Assembly: GCF_017562075.2 (NCBI RefSeq)
Contig: NC_054082.1
Coordinates: 61,114,906 to 61,178,905 of the forward strand
Source: Anopheles merus
Lineage: Eukaryota; Arthropoda; Insecta; Diptera; Culicidae
Reading direction: 5' to 3'
Length of the DNA: 64,000 nucleotides
Below are positions 1-10,341 of this stretch, piece after piece. Below the pieces are notes generated by a model, which saw nothing but the letters and a program-made list of their open reading frames with translations, searched no databases and was not told the DNA's origin. A program made the position numbers and the translations under genes. Within the stretch, counting starts at the first letter, position 1; each line of letters opens with the position of its first letter.

Positions 1-264
1 GCATCATTTTCTCTGCCTTTGCGAGAAATACTTCATGGATCGGAAAACCACAACTCTTGGTCTTTCGCCACCAAGATGGTCCTGATTAAGGAGAAGACCT
101 GGTGCGCAGTGAAGGAGTTAGCTGAAGGTGAACTGGCAGTGAGCGAAGAAATATCCCAGCAAGCATTGGCTACAATATGTCTCAGCATTGATTCAAGCAT
201 ATACGGACTGATGCGGGATGCTAAAAATGCGAAAGAGGCGTGGGACAATCATCGGAACACGTAA
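1..264 (+). pseudogene. Copia-type gag fragment
   Basis: This is the amino-terminal part of a Ty1/Copia gag. About 80 residues from position 19 match the family pattern: a short stretch around NHNSWSF, then KEKTWCAV, then a region rich in A/E ending in KNAKEAWDNH, typical of the UBN2-like gag domain. The frame is lost just after position 264 and gag resumes in another frame from about 300. The 5' LTR and start of the element lie outside the window. It is the outermost host for the insertions up to 17484. It is decayed and cannot encode a functional protein. Confidence 0.7.
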
Positions 265-299
265 GAGCGTAGTGGATCAACCAGGAAGATTGGTCTACT

Positions 300-919
300 G
301 CGACGGCTCACAGGTATTCGTTTGAATGGAGCTGAACGAGATGAAGACATCATTTGTCAGACGACTCAGCAGTATGTGAATGAGTTGTTCACGACGAGTC
401 ATCAGTTGGCAGAAGTTGGATTTAAGGTCGATGACGCTTGGTTGGCCTGTTTGCTCATGAAAGGCTTGCCAAAGCAATATGATCCTATGATCCTTGGCCT
501 GGAGTCACCCGGAATCAAGCTGATCAACGTAGCCAACAACACTGCTGTTCCAGTGGTTGCTAAAGGTTTGGTGAACGTATCGGCAGATGTAGGAAGGTCA
601 ACGAAATTGGCAGTGAATCTTTTATCCGTTAGCAAGGTGTGTCAGAAGGGCTACACAGTGACGTTCCGAAAACAGACGTGTAAGGTGGTCAGTCCAACTA
701 ACGAAGTGGTTGCGATCGGTCAAGAATCTGGCGATTTTTACAGATTGAAAAGAGCAACTGGATCATCGGTGAACATGGTCAGCCGGATGGATGATAGGTT
801 TCCACTTTGGCATCGTAGGCTGTGTCACATGTCTGTTGGATGCATGAAACGGCTTGGTAACATGGCAAGTGGTGTTGAATTCAACGTGATGGATGGAATA
901 CAGTGTGTACCATGTATAT
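300..919 (+). pseudogene. Copia gag end, protease tail and GAG-pre-integrase domain
   Basis: Residues continue the Copia gag (LACLLMKGLPKQYDPMILGLE) and then jump straight to the downstream half of the protease region (VANNTAVPV, then LAVNLLSVSKVCQKGYTVTF). The zinc knuckle and the protease active site have therefore been deleted. The end is the GAG-pre-integrase zinc finger: LWHRRLCHMS followed about 30 residues later by CVPC. A stop lies at 917-919, immediately before a solo LTR insertion. The integrase core resumes on the far side of that LTR at about 1241, which confirms that the two pieces belong to one element. Confidence 0.8.
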
Positions 920-923
920 AAGG

Positions 924-1234
924 TGTTGTGGGCAGCCGTGCCGTCCCCTGGACTTGCCGTAGCAGTTGCGCTGCCACCGGTCAACGTCCAGGGGGACGAC
1001 AGTGTGTACACGCACACTGTCGCACACACTAAGCGCGCAAGGCTTAGTGTGTGCCGAGCGCCGAGCAGAGTGTGTTTGCGAGCCGATCGAGCAGGAGCTC
1101 TCGGCAGGAGCGCTCGGTGCGGCTGGTGCGCGGCCACCGTACAGAATACGTTTTAATTATTTGTTCATTGTGTCTTATTTATTATTGTTCGTTTAAAAGT
1201 TTTTTAATAAAAGCAAATAATGTCAAACATAACA
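924..1234 (+). mobile_element. Solo LTR of the non-autonomous LTR family at 17485-19367
   Basis: The sequence starts TGTTGTGGGC, ends CATAACA, and is homologous along its length to the two LTRs at 17485-17807 and 19047-19367, which lie in the opposite orientation. It is flanked by taagg (919-923) and caagg (1235-1239), a 5-bp target duplication with one mismatch. Removing it rejoins the Copia CVPC finger to the integrase core. There is no internal region, so this is a solo LTR left by LTR-LTR recombination. Confidence 0.85.
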
Positions 1235-1240
1235 CAAGGT

Positions 1241-2471
1241 AAGCACTATCGTCAACCGTTTCATTCCAAGGGACAAAGTGTGAACCGTGTGTTGGAGCTG
1301 ATTCATTCCGACTTGTGTGGACCCATGGAGACAGCATCGATAGGAGGAAGTCGATATTTTCTCACTTTTATTGATGACTCGAGCAGAAAGGCGTTTGTTT
1401 ACTTTCTAAAAACCAAAACTGAAGTTTTAGAAGCATTTCAACATTTTAAGAGCATTGCCGAGAATCAGACGGGTGAGAAAATTAAGCGTCTCAGATCAGA
1501 CAATTGGGAGGAATTTATGAATCGTGAAATGAAGCAATTCCTTTGTCGGTCCGGTATTTATCACGAGACATCCGCTCCATACACTCCGGAGCAGAATGGA
1601 TTAGCGTAACGTATGAATAGGACAATTGTAGAAAATGCGAGGAGTATGCTGTGTGATGCCAATCTGCCGAAGCGTTTTTGGGCTGAAGCAGTCGCGACGG
1701 CATCGTATGTGATCAACCGATCACCAACTATCGGACTGCAAATGATACCCGAAGAATGCTTTTACTGAAAAAAGACGGAATTTGGCGCATCTTCGTATAT
1801 TTGGAGCAAAGGTGATGTGTCATATTCCGAAAGAGAAGAGACAGAAATGGGATGCCAAATCCGAGTAAGGCATTTTCATGGGATACAGCAGCAGTTCCAA
1901 GGCGTATCGGGTTTACATCTCGAAAACCAAGAAAATCATCGTCAGTCGGGATGTCATATTCCTGGACGAGTGTGCAACGAATCGAGCTCCTGAGGTGGGA
2001 GAATCATCGTCTGAAGTTAATTTTGGAGAATTGTATGTACAGTCTGTCATACAGCATCAAGAAGAAGAACGTTTGGAGACAATTGAAGATCGAAATGATA
2101 TTGACGACCTTGACGGCGATTCAGAGTACAATGATGCTAATGGAGATGAAGCAGCAGCTGTTCAACATCTTCAACCGATCGAGCAGCTTGCCGCGCACCC
2201 TCCCCAATTAGAGGACCCACATAAGTTAGTAAGGCGCAGTGAGAGGGAGCGCATTACCCCAGGAAAGTACCAGGATTTCGTAATGAATTGCAGTGCCACG
2301 TTTAAAAGTTCTTCACAGTTTTCAGATACGATGCGAAATTTTGGTAAATCCTGTACCGTAGTTCCGGTGATCACTGATGAACCTAGTACGTATCGAGAAG
2401 CTGTTTCCAGTGAAGATAGCAACCGTTGAAAAGAAGCTATGAAATCCGAATTTGATGCCTTACAAGAAAAT
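1241..2471 (+). pseudogene. Copia integrase core and C-terminal region
   Basis: The integrase catalytic core is visible: the first Asp in LIHSDLCGP, the second in LRSDNWEEF, and the PEQNG motif just before the expected catalytic Glu. A stop codon (about 1606-1609) replaces the region of that Glu, and reading continues as RTIVENARSMLC and FWAEAVATASYVINRSP. Further frames carry the Copia C-terminal segment (GYSSSSKAYRVYI, VIFLDE) and reach the beginning of reverse transcriptase at AMKSEFDALQEN (about 2440-2471). There a Gypsy element interrupts it, and the reading continues at 11106 with RTWDLTSLPAGRKA. Several frameshifts and stops make it inactive. Confidence 0.85.
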
Positions 2472-2596
2472 TGTTACCATGTGATTACATCATGTGATCA
2501 CAGTACACATTGAGATGAGAGAAATATATTAATTGTTGAATAGCCTTCAAGCTGAACAGTCGTGTCTTTAATTGTTTCATTTTGTACATTACAATA
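2472..2596 (+). repeat. 5' LTR of mag-like element
   Basis: This is 125 bp and pairs with 10976-11100, with about four differences. The primer binding site TGGCGACGACGAT begins at 2599. It is followed by two near-copies of a short sequence (caagactttgatctaga) before the gag start. Confidence 0.9.
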
Positions 2597-2719
2597 TTTG
2601 GCGACGACGATTTGAGTGAATTAGAATTTTATCAAACATCAAAAAAATAAGAAGAATTTCAAGACTTTAATCTAGAAGTACTTCGAATTTCAAGACTTTG
2701 ATCTAGAACCACATCGAAA

Positions 2720-3642
2720 ATGGCTACACCTCAAGATGAAACATTCAAGCAGTTTCTAATGGAAATGGTTTCATACATGCAGCGTAGTTCTTTGAACCAA
2801 GCTACCGTACCAGTGGAGGTTGTACCCCAAGCGCTCGCAAATAGTATTTGGGAATTTTCATTCGATCCTGAAAATGGTTTAACTTTCGATCGGTGGTATT
2901 CAAAGTACGAGGACAGTTTCTTGCGTGTCAGTTAAAATCTTGAAGATGCTGTCAAAGTGAGACTGTTGCTGAGGAAACTCAGTGTCACTGTTCACGATAA
3001 ATATCAACATTTCATTCTACTGAAGCACCCACGAGAGTTTTCATTCGAAGATACAGTTAAAAATTGAAAACGTTGTTTGGTACAAGATCATCATTGTTCA
3101 GCAAACGTTATAAGTGCTTCGAAACATCAATGTGTGCTGAGGAAGACTTCATTTCTTATCGGGCAAGAGTGAACAAACTATGCGAAGATTTTGAAGTGAA
3201 TCGCCTAACAGCAGATCAATTCAAGTCGTTAATTTTCGTTATTGGATTACGTTCACCAAAGGTAGCTGATTTTAGGACGAGGTTACTGGCAAAACTGGAT
3301 GAAGAAGGAGTTGAATTAACATTAGAAAAATTAGTACACGAATGTGAACGGATGTAAAACTTGAAACTCGACACTGCGCTTGTGGAACAGAAAACATCGG
3401 TAGATATATCAGTCTGTGCAATCAAACAGAATCATCCTCTATCATCACAATCTGATCCACGTGTTAAGGTAAACGATTATCAAAAACTTCCTAAAACACT
3501 ATATTGGCAAGTCGGTGAGATGCACTTTTCAAAAGATTTCACTTTTCAAAAGCATTTTTGCAAAGCATGCCATAAAGTAGGCCATAAAGAAGGTTACTGC
3601 AATTGTGTTACACCAAAAGCAAAAAAAAGCAAGACTTCGTGA
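2720..3642 (+). pseudogene. Mag-like gag, broken
   Basis: Gag of a mag-like Gypsy element. From the ATG at 2720 it reads through WEFSFDPENGLTFDRWYSKYEDSF, nearly the same as the intact-looking gag at 53404-54174, with stops at 2933 and 3065 and again at 3355. The second half has the nucleocapsid: one degenerate CCHC knuckle (its first two cysteines changed, in YWQVGEMHF) and one good knuckle, C-KA-C-HKVG-H-KEGY-C, near 3565-3600. The knuckle would bind packaged RNA. At least three stop codons rule out expression as one protein. Confidence 0.85.
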
Positions 3643-3659
3643 AGAATACTAAGACAAAT

Positions 3660-5327
3660 GCAATATTTTCCGTTCTACAGCTTAATGGAAAATCACTTTG
3701 GAAATTTTTACAAGTAACCATACTGGGAAAAAGCATTCGTGTGCAATTCGACTCTGCATAACCATAATTTCAAAACAATCATGGTTGAAACTTGGATCAC
3801 CAGAACTTAAACCTACTAATCATTCAGCAAGGACTGCTTCTGGAAAGATGTTGAGCATATTAGGCGAACTTACTAGCACTGTTCAGTTCAAAGATGTTTT
3901 GAAAAATACATCATGCTTTGTCTAAGAAAACACCAATTTGAATATGTTCGGAGTAGATTGGATCGAATTATTTGGTTTAGAATATCAGCCTCTCTTATCA
4001 ATTTGCAATCGTGTTCAATCATTTCAAATCCCAATTTTGCAATACAAAGAGGAATTTCCAAACGTTTTCAATGAACATCTTGGTCTGTGCAAGAAAACAA
4101 AAGTCAAGCTGTTCCTGAAACAGGATGCTCGTCCAATTTTCAGACCAAAGCGTCTGGTGCCATTTACTGCATTTTCAAAAGTTGACGAAGAGATCGATCG
4201 TTTAGAAAAATTGAACATTATCACCCCTGTCGATTTTTCTTCGTGGGCCTGTAGTTATCCTGTAGTTATGATTAAATAACCTGATAACCTGATAACCTGT
4301 AGTTATCGTCAAAAAGCCTAATGGAAAAGTGCGTAGACTATTCCACAGGTTTAAACGCTGCTCTTGAATCAAACCACTATCCATTACCTGTTCCGGAAGA
4401 GATTTTTGCAAAACTTTTCAAAGGTTTTTAGTATCATTGACCTTTTAGATGCATATCTGCAAGTCGAAGTCGATGATCCCTCCAAAGAATTGCTAACAAT
4501 TAACACACATAGGGGTCTCTACCGGTTCAATAGATTAGCGCCAGGGGTAAAATCTGCTCCTGGAGCATTCCAGCAGCTCATGAGTGGTATGATATCGGGT
4601 CTTGAAGGTACTGAATCTTTTCTGGAATCTTTTCGACATTTAGTGTTCAGCAAAACAGAACATTATCATCACACATTTTTAAGAGCACTTTTCAAGCGTA
4701 TGGAAGATTACGGGTTTCACCTTAAGGAGGAAAAATGCAGTTTGCTTCAACAACAAATTTGGGACACATCGTAGATGCTAGCGGAATTCGTCCAGATCCT
4801 TCCAAAATTGAAGCAATAACAAACATGCCTGCACCTACCGATGTTACAAGCCTTCGTTCATTTCTTGGTGCTTTAAACTTTTACGCAAAGTTTGTAAAGA
4901 ACATGCATCAATGGAGACGGCCCTTGGATGAATTATTAAAGAAGGATGTTACATTCAATTGGTCAAATAACTGTGAATATTCCTTCAACAAAATAAAGGA
5001 AATATTGCTTTCAGATTTGCTTTTAACACGTTACGATCCGGAGAACGAAATAATCATAGCAGCGGACGCATCAAAATATGGCATAGGAGCAGTGGCTATG
5101 TATCGTTTTGCGGATGGCAACATTAAAGCAATTGCACACGCATCACGAGCACTTTCCAAAGCAGAAATCGGTTATAGCCAGATCGAGAAAGAAGGTTTAG
5201 CTATAGTGTTTGCGATGATGAAATTTCATCGGATGATTTTAGGAAGAAAATTTACACTCCAGACCGATCATCAACCTTTGCTACGAATTTTTGGATCAAA
5301 GAAAGGTATTCCACTGCACACAGCTAA
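3660..5327 (+). pseudogene. Mag-like protease, reverse transcriptase and start of RNase H, broken
   Basis: The protease region (SKQSWLKLG, then MFGVDWIELFGL) leads into the RT fingers (FRPKRLVPF, SSWACSYPV) and palm (FSIIDLLDAYLQVEVDD, GLYRFNRLAPGVKSAPGAFQQLM). The segment that should hold the catalytic Y-x-D-D is replaced by a repeated ESFLESF-like stretch (about 4610-4645), so the enzyme is dead even apart from the frameshifts. The thumb and connection (LRSFLGALNFYAKFV) and RNase H (AADASKYGIGAVA, TDHQPLLRIFG) follow to position 5327. There a MITE interrupts the codon for Asn in HTAN. Confidence 0.88.
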
Positions 5328-5915
5328 CCCAAGTGCCACAAATCCACTAAACGACCACTAAACGGCTTCTAAACGACTCAAGTTCTCTACCTAAACGGAA
5401 TATAGAAAGACTTCGTTTAGCAGACGCCAAACGACTCATGCATTCTAAAAATAGCAAAAAAGCTGGTGGCGCTATCTGTTGGTGGGATACCCCAACCAGT
5501 TGAGCTTCATCGCTTGGAGGAGAGCTTTCTCATTTCCTCTGTACTGTTGTATGGTTTCGCATTGAAGTTATGCATCGCTAGAACTAGAACGGCGATACGA
5601 TTGTTTAAATACTAAACTCCAACGGAAACCACCAGCACTGAAGCAAGTGAGATTTGAGCAATGGTCATTGGTGTTGATACCCACGTATCTAACCACACGA
5701 CCATTTACATAGATTTTTGCTCAGAAAGTTAGAAGGCTATATAGGTCATAATAAAATGCAACTTGTCGAAACACATTGCAAGAAAAGGATAGCAATATAA
5801 TGATGAGTTGTAATACGCCATCTATTGATCAAACCAATGAAGCTGTGGAGCTTTCATTTTTTTTCTATGGATATTCAATTTTCCAGTCGTTTAAGCTTAA
5901 TCTGTGGCGCTTGGG
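5328..5915. mobile_element. MITE copy 1, 588 bp
   Basis: A 588-bp non-coding element with terminal inverted repeats CCCAAGTGCCACA and, at the other end, TGTGGCGCTTGGG. Near the left end it has subterminal ctaaacga-like repeats. It sits inside the RNase H frame of the mag-like element. The flanks gctaa and aatcgt share AA, consistent with a 2-bp target duplication restoring GCT AAT CGT. It differs from the second copy at 6238-6825 by about two bases. No ORF of note; the superfamily is not certain. Confidence 0.88.
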
Positions 5916-6237
5916 AATCGTCTGCAAAGATGGGCTTTAGAATTATTATGCTATGATTTTGAAATAGAATACATCTCTTCTTCATTAGCACAACAACCGT
6001 TATCGGTCAAGGCCTGCCCTGTACCCACTAGTTAAGTGAGAGCTTGGCTTTCAGTGACTTATTGTTACCATAGCAGGATAGTCAGTCCTACGTATGGGAG
6101 CACGGTCTATTCGGGGCTTGAACCCATGACAGGCATGTTGTTAAGTCGCCCCAATATGAAATAGAATACATATTTACAACTAATTTTGTATAAGCGGACG
6201 TTCTCTCGCGGCTCATGAACAATTACTCCAAAATAGA
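5916..6237 (+). pseudogene. Mag-like RNase H segment between the two MITEs, split by a SINE
   Basis: The bases 5916-5974 joined in reading to 6172-6237 continue the RNase H frame (NRLQRWALELL, YDFEIEY, then ADVLSRLM) and lead into DEEFVIAL at 6826. The corresponding segment in the relative at 55445-55600 has the same order. One TAA stop is present, and a SINE splits the segment. This shows that the MITEs and SINE entered a continuous Gypsy sequence rather than replacing it. Confidence 0.85.
5975..6157 (+). mobile_element. tRNA-derived SINE-like insertion
   Basis: A 183-bp insertion flanked by a perfect 14-bp direct repeat, gaaatagaatacat, at 5961-5974 and 6158-6171. This is the target duplication expected of LINE-mobilised elements. 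Inside, near 6114-6125, is a Pol III B-box-like sequence (GGCTTGAACCC), followed by catgacaggcatg. The same motif order (B box, then cgacgggcatg) occurs in the repeats at 52836, 59385 and 61966. It is probably one of the tRNA-derived SINE families common in anophelines; the family name is not asserted. Confidence 0.85.
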
Positions 6238-6825
6238 CCCAAGTGCCACAAATCCACTAAACGACCACTAAACGGCTTCTAAACGACTCAAGTTCTCTAC
6301 CTAAACGGAATATAGAAAGACTTCGTTTAGCAGACGCCAAACGACTCATGCATTCTAAAAATAGCAAAAAAGCTGGTGGCGCTATCTGTTGGTGGGATAC
6401 CCCAACCAGTTGAGCTTCATCGCTTGGAGGAGAGCTTTCTCATTTCCTCTGTACTGTTGTATGGTTTCGCATTGAAGTTATGCATCGCTAGAACTAGAAC
6501 GGCGATACGATTGTTTAAATACTAAACTCCAACGGAAACCACCAGCACTAAAGCAAGTGAGATTTGAGCAATGGTCATTGGTGTTGATACCCACGTATCT
6601 AACCACACGACCATTTATATAGATTTTTGCTCAGAAAGTTAGAAGGCTATATAGGTCATAATAAAATGCAACTTGTCGAAACACATTGCAAGAAAAGGAT
6701 AGCAATATAATGATGAGTTGTAATACGCCATCTATTGATCAAACCAATGAAGCTGTGGAGCTTTCATTTTTTTTCTATGGATATTCAATTTTCCAGTCGT
6801 TTAAGCTTAATCTGTGGCGCTTGGG
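6238..6825. mobile_element. MITE copy 2, 588 bp
   Basis: Same length, same termini and about 99.7% the same sequence as 5328-5915, in the same orientation. Its flanks ataga and gatgaag share GA, again a 2-bp duplication restoring the Gypsy reading ATA GAT GAA. It is a separate insertion into the same RNase H region, not the end of a larger element, because the bases between the copies are Gypsy coding sequence plus a SINE. Confidence 0.88.
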
Positions 6826-7666
6826 GATGAAGAGTTCGTTATAGCTTTATTACAATCGGAAGAGAACATCACAGCAGTATTGGGTGAAGCAATTGAAACG
6901 TTACCTATAACATTCAACATAATTCGAAATGCTACATCAAGGTATCCTGTGTTGCAGGATGGTAAGAAATTATGTGAAGAAGGATGGCCTAGACGAGCTG
7001 AAACTATCGAAAATGAAGAAGTTCGTGGATATTTTGCTCATCGAGAAGCCATCTCAACAGTAAAAGGATGTCTAATGATGGCAGATCGAATAATAATTCC
7101 AGAAGAATTCCGAAATCGTATTTTAAAACAGCTGCATCGTGGACATCCCGGGATAGAACGCATGAAGTCAATAGCGAGAAGTCACGTGTTTTGGCCGAAA
7201 TTAGACAAGCACATTGAAAATTTCGTTAAGAACTGTGTTAGTTGCATGAGCCAAGCCAAATCACCATGCCGACTTCAACCACAGCCATGGCCACAAACAA
7301 CCAGGTCGTGGGAGAGAATTCACATTGATTTTGGGGGTCCATTTTTCGATAAATTTTTATTTATCGTTGTGGATGCTTACTCGAAATGGCCAGAGGTGAA
7401 GATTATGCCATCAGCAACAATCAATCATTTAAAATCAGCTCCATACCATCCACAGTCTAATGGTCAGGCAGAGAGATTTGTGGATACTTTAAAACGAGGA
7501 CTAATGAAAATAAACAAAGGAGAAAAAATAGCGAGATCTCTACAGGCTTTCCTTCAGGTTTTCCGTTCAACACCATGCAGAACATTAAACGGAAAAACGC
7601 CAGCTGAACTCATGTTCGGAAGGAAAATTAAAACGGTGTTAACTTTGTTGGAACCCGAAAAGGAAC
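6826..7666 (+). pseudogene. Mag-like integrase, core deletion
   Basis: The frame stays open from DEEFVIALLQSEEN. The HHCC zinc domain is present (LHRGHPGIERMKSI, then CVSC near 7236-7247), and the first catalytic Asp is in RIHIDFGGP. About 40 codons are then missing: PSATINHLKS runs straight into APYHPQSNGQAER, so the second catalytic Asp is gone while the Glu motif remains. The frame continues through TPAELMFGRK to 7666, where an errantivirus-type element with target duplication gaac is inserted. The gene resumes at 10342. Confidence 0.88.
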
Positions 7667-7993
7667 AGTTAGACCGACCCGCTAGAAACCAGACTGCAAG
7701 CTGGCATTCCACACCGGCTACGAGCAGACGAAGATGTAACGCTACACCGGCCACGAGCGGACAACGGCGACATGCGCAAGTAATGCGACACGCAGACCGA
7801 TCGTGAGAACGGACCAATGCAGCCAGCAACCAGCGGCTTCGTTAGAACATTAGCTCGTTAGGTTTAGTCAGTCGAAGTCGAAGTCTAGAGTCAGCCAGAT
7901 ATAGATCATAGTTTAGCTTTAGTCAGGAGTAATCCTGTTTGTGTAAAATAAAAATCTTTTTTTATGGCCAACCGGCCTAGATAAAGATTAACT
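7667..7993 (+). repeat. 5' LTR of errantivirus-type element
   Basis: 327 bp, paired with 10011-10337 and seemingly identical apart from one C/T change. An AATAAA-like polyadenylation signal (taaaataaaaatc) lies near 7944. The near identity implies a recent insertion compared with its decayed Gypsy host. Confidence 0.92.
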
Positions 7994-8261
7994 GGCGCCC
8001 GAATAGGGACCTCTAGTGAAGTGAAAATCAAGTGACGAGTAGTGATCGCGAAAGAGCGTAATCACACCGTGCTTAGAACATCTCCCGATCGCAGATTGCA
8101 GCCGTGTGTATGAGCACCTAAGTAGCCGGTAGCAGCCAATAACTCGTTGCCGGAGGAAAGGGACAACGCCGACACACCGAGAAGGAAAAATTCACCGGAG
8201 GCCCGAGCAACAGAAAACCAACCCCGTCAGAGGAGGCGAAGCAACCAGCCCCGTAAGAAGG

Positions 8262-8456
8262 GTGAAGCATGAATTTATTAATGAAGTTAACAGAATTGAA
8301 ATAAGAGACACACATCTTAACCACCAAGAAAAAGAAAAATTACATTTATTTCTTAACAAGTTTCAAGATTTATTCCAGCCACCCGACGAAAAGTTGCCCT
8401 TTACAACAAAGGTAGAAGCAACCATAGCCACGAATGATACGGAACCAATTTACTAA
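8262..8456 (+). pseudogene. Errantivirus RT amino-terminal remnant
   Basis: Sixty-four codons resembling the start of Gypsy-type reverse transcriptase: HLNHQEKEKLHLFLNKF, then DLFQPPDEKLPF, then TNDTEPIY just before the position where YPYP normally follows. The 5' side joins directly to the leader (7994-8261), showing that gag and protease are deleted. The 3' side joins directly to the signal-peptide region of env near 8450, showing that the rest of RT, RNase H and integrase is deleted. Confidence 0.75.
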
Positions 8457-9985
8457 TCGCGTTTTTCACACTATATGCTGTTCTACAAGCTAGCATAAAC
8501 ATTTTCGACTTAACAAACAACCCATTGGCTATTGTTCCGTTAGGACAAGCAAAAATTAGGATCGGATACTTGAGGACGATTCATCCAATTGATCTTACCG
8601 AGCTAGAAGAGATAATTTCTCGAGTTTTTGAAAATAGCACAAACAGTACAGGAAAATCCCCATTGCAAAGTTTAATTAATTTGAAGCTCGAAAAACTTAA
8701 CGCCACAATTTCTAAGATTAGGCCACGTAGACTTCGAACGAAAAGATGGAACAGTATAGGTACCGCCTGGAAGTGGATAGCTGGCAGTCCCGACGCAGAA
8801 GATCTAACGATAATCAACACCACCCTGAATTCGCTCATCCTACAAAACAACGAGCAGCTATTAATCAATAATGGTCTCAGCAGAAGATTCCAAGAAACAA
8901 CCAATATTGCTAATCATGTTATCGACCTTCAGAATAGGATCCAAAGGGAACATCAAACTGAGATACAACAGATCATTAAGATAGCAAACCTAGACGCATT
9001 ACAAGCCCATATAAAAACACTCCAAGAAGCCATACTAGCCGCTAAGCATGGGATACCGAATAGCGAGCTACTATCAATAGAAGACTTAAACACCGTTGCA
9101 GAATTTCTGGCACAAAATGGCATTTACTATACATCAGTTGAAGAAATGTTAACACAAGCCACAGCACAAGTTACCATGAATTCAACACACGTGATATTTA
9201 TGCTAAAGTTTCCACGTCTATCCTATGAAACTTATGAGTACAACTATATCGACTCTATCATACAAAATGATAAGAGAATCTTAATCAAGCATAACTACAT
9301 AATCCGGAATCTAACCCATATGTTCGAATTACCGCAGCCCTGTATCGATCAGAGCAGCCACCAGCTTTGCGAAAGTAAAGATCTGGAAGAGCCTTCACGC
9401 TGCATACGACAACTCGTACAAGGGGAGCATACAGAATGTATGTACGAAAAGGTGTATTCAACGGGATTAGTTAAACACATTAACAATGCGAATATTCTAT
9501 TGAATGATGCCACTGCCGAAATTTCATCCAACTGCAGCAATATAAACCACATTCTTAATGGATCATATCTCATACGATTTCACAACTGCAATATCTTTAT
9601 TAACGGAGAACTCTTTCCCAGCACAGAAGTTTCGATAACCGGTAAACCATATATATCAACCCTTGGCCTCATCGCTAAAGAAGACGGCATCAGAGACGAA
9701 CCTTCAATTGAACATCTTCGAAACATAACATTGCAGCACAGAGAGAAACTACATACCATCAGCCTGGTTAATAATTCCCTCACATGGAAACTTCATATCT
9801 TTGGGTCAATTGGGCTAACGACAATTGTTCTGATAACAATAGCAATTTTATATTTCATTACCAGTATAAGAAGAACGAAAATAAGCCTCAACATTCCAAC
9901 GAACAACACCAACCGACAGGATGTCCACCACATAGAAACCTTCGTGAAAAAACCCACAACATTCCATGCTCTCGGCAGACTTTGA
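8438..9985 (+). CDS. env: Errantivirus envelope glycoprotein, open frame without its own start
   Basis: The frame is open from just after a stop at 8435-8437 to the stop at 9985 (about 515 codons). It starts with a hydrophobic stretch (LLIAFFTLYAVLQASI) that looks like a signal peptide but has no upstream ATG in frame. In errantiviruses env is translated from a spliced RNA, and here the upstream part is deleted. A furin-type RTKR site near 8735-8746 is followed by a conserved GTAWKWIAG-like segment, as in the F-type fusion proteins shared by errantiviruses and baculoviruses. Several N-glycosylation sites, paired cysteines and a C-terminal membrane segment (about 9800-9870) complete the type. 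Expression is uncertain. Confidence 0.8.
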   Translation, partial: YGTNLLIAFFTLYAVLQASINIFDLTNNPLAIVPLGQAKIRIGYLRTIHPIDLTELEEIISRVFENSTNSTGKSPLQSLINLKLEKLNATISKIRPRRLRTKRWNSIGTAWKWIAGSPDAEDLTIINTTLNSLILQNNEQLLINNGLSRRFQETTNIANHVIDLQNRIQREHQTEIQQIIKIANLDALQAHIKTLQEAILAAKHGIPNSELLSIEDLNTVAEFLAQNGIYYTSVEEMLTQATAQVTMNSTHVIFMLKFPRLSYETYEYNYIDSIIQNDKRILIKHNYIIRNLTHMFELPQPCIDQSSHQLCESKDLEEPSRCIRQLVQGEHTECMYEKVYSTGLVKHINNANILLNDATAEISSNCSNINHILNGSYLIRFHNCNIFINGELFPSTEVSITGKPYISTLGLIAKEDGIRDEPSIEHLRNITLQHREKLHTISLVNNSLTWKLHIFGSIGLTTIVLITIAILYFITSIRRTKISLNIPTNNTNRQDVHHIETFVKKPTTFHALGRL

Positions 9986-10010
9986 GGGCAAAGTCATCTA
10001 AGAAGGGAGG

Positions 10011-10337
10011 AGTTAGACCGACCCGCTAGAAACCAGACTGCAAGCTGGCATTCCACACCGGCTACGAGCAGACGAAGATGTAATGCTACACCGGCCACGA
10101 GCGGACAACGGCGACATGCGCAAGTAATGCGACACGCAGACCGATCGTGAGAACGGACCAATGCAGCCAGCAACCAGCGGCTTCGTTAGAACATTAGCTC
10201 GTTAGGTTTAGTCAGTCGAAGTCGAAGTCTAGAGTCAGCCAGATATAGATCATAGTTTAGCTTTAGTCAGGAGTAATCCTGTTTGTGTAAAATAAAAATC
10301 TTTTTTTATGGCCAACCGGCCTAGATAAAGATTAACT
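10011..10337 (+). repeat. 3' LTR of errantivirus-type element
   Basis: 327 bp; see the 5' LTR at 7667-7993. It is followed directly by the duplicated gaac at 10338-10341 and then by the continuation of the host integrase. Confidence 0.92.
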
Positions 10338-10341
10338 GAAC

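Larger units (their letters stand above)
7667..10337 (+). mobile_element. Deleted errantivirus (Gypsy endogenous retrovirus type) retaining env
   Basis: Two 327-bp LTRs (7667-7993 and 10011-10337) begin AGTTAGACC and end TTAACT, the AGT...ACT form of errantiviruses, and appear to differ by one base. The 4-bp duplication gaac lies at 7663-7666 and 10338-10341. The primer site TGGCGCCCGAATAGGGACC overlaps the LTR end at 7993 and matches a tRNA-Lys type primer. A purine tract (agaagggagg) precedes the 3' LTR. Gag, protease and most of pol are deleted. Only the first part of RT and the envelope gene remain, so it depends on a helper to move. Confidence 0.92.

Noticed and set aside
5328..6825. A single LTR-type element with 588-bp direct terminal repeats
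   Set aside because: The sequence between the repeats is Gypsy RNase H plus a SINE, and each repeat has its own inverted termini, so they are two separate MITEs.
7993..8012. Primer-site sequence nearly the same as that of vertebrate lentiviruses
   Set aside because: It is the tRNA-Lys complement, used also by insect errantiviruses. The LTR form (AGT...ACT), 4-bp duplication and F-type env are those of an insect element, so contamination is not indicated.
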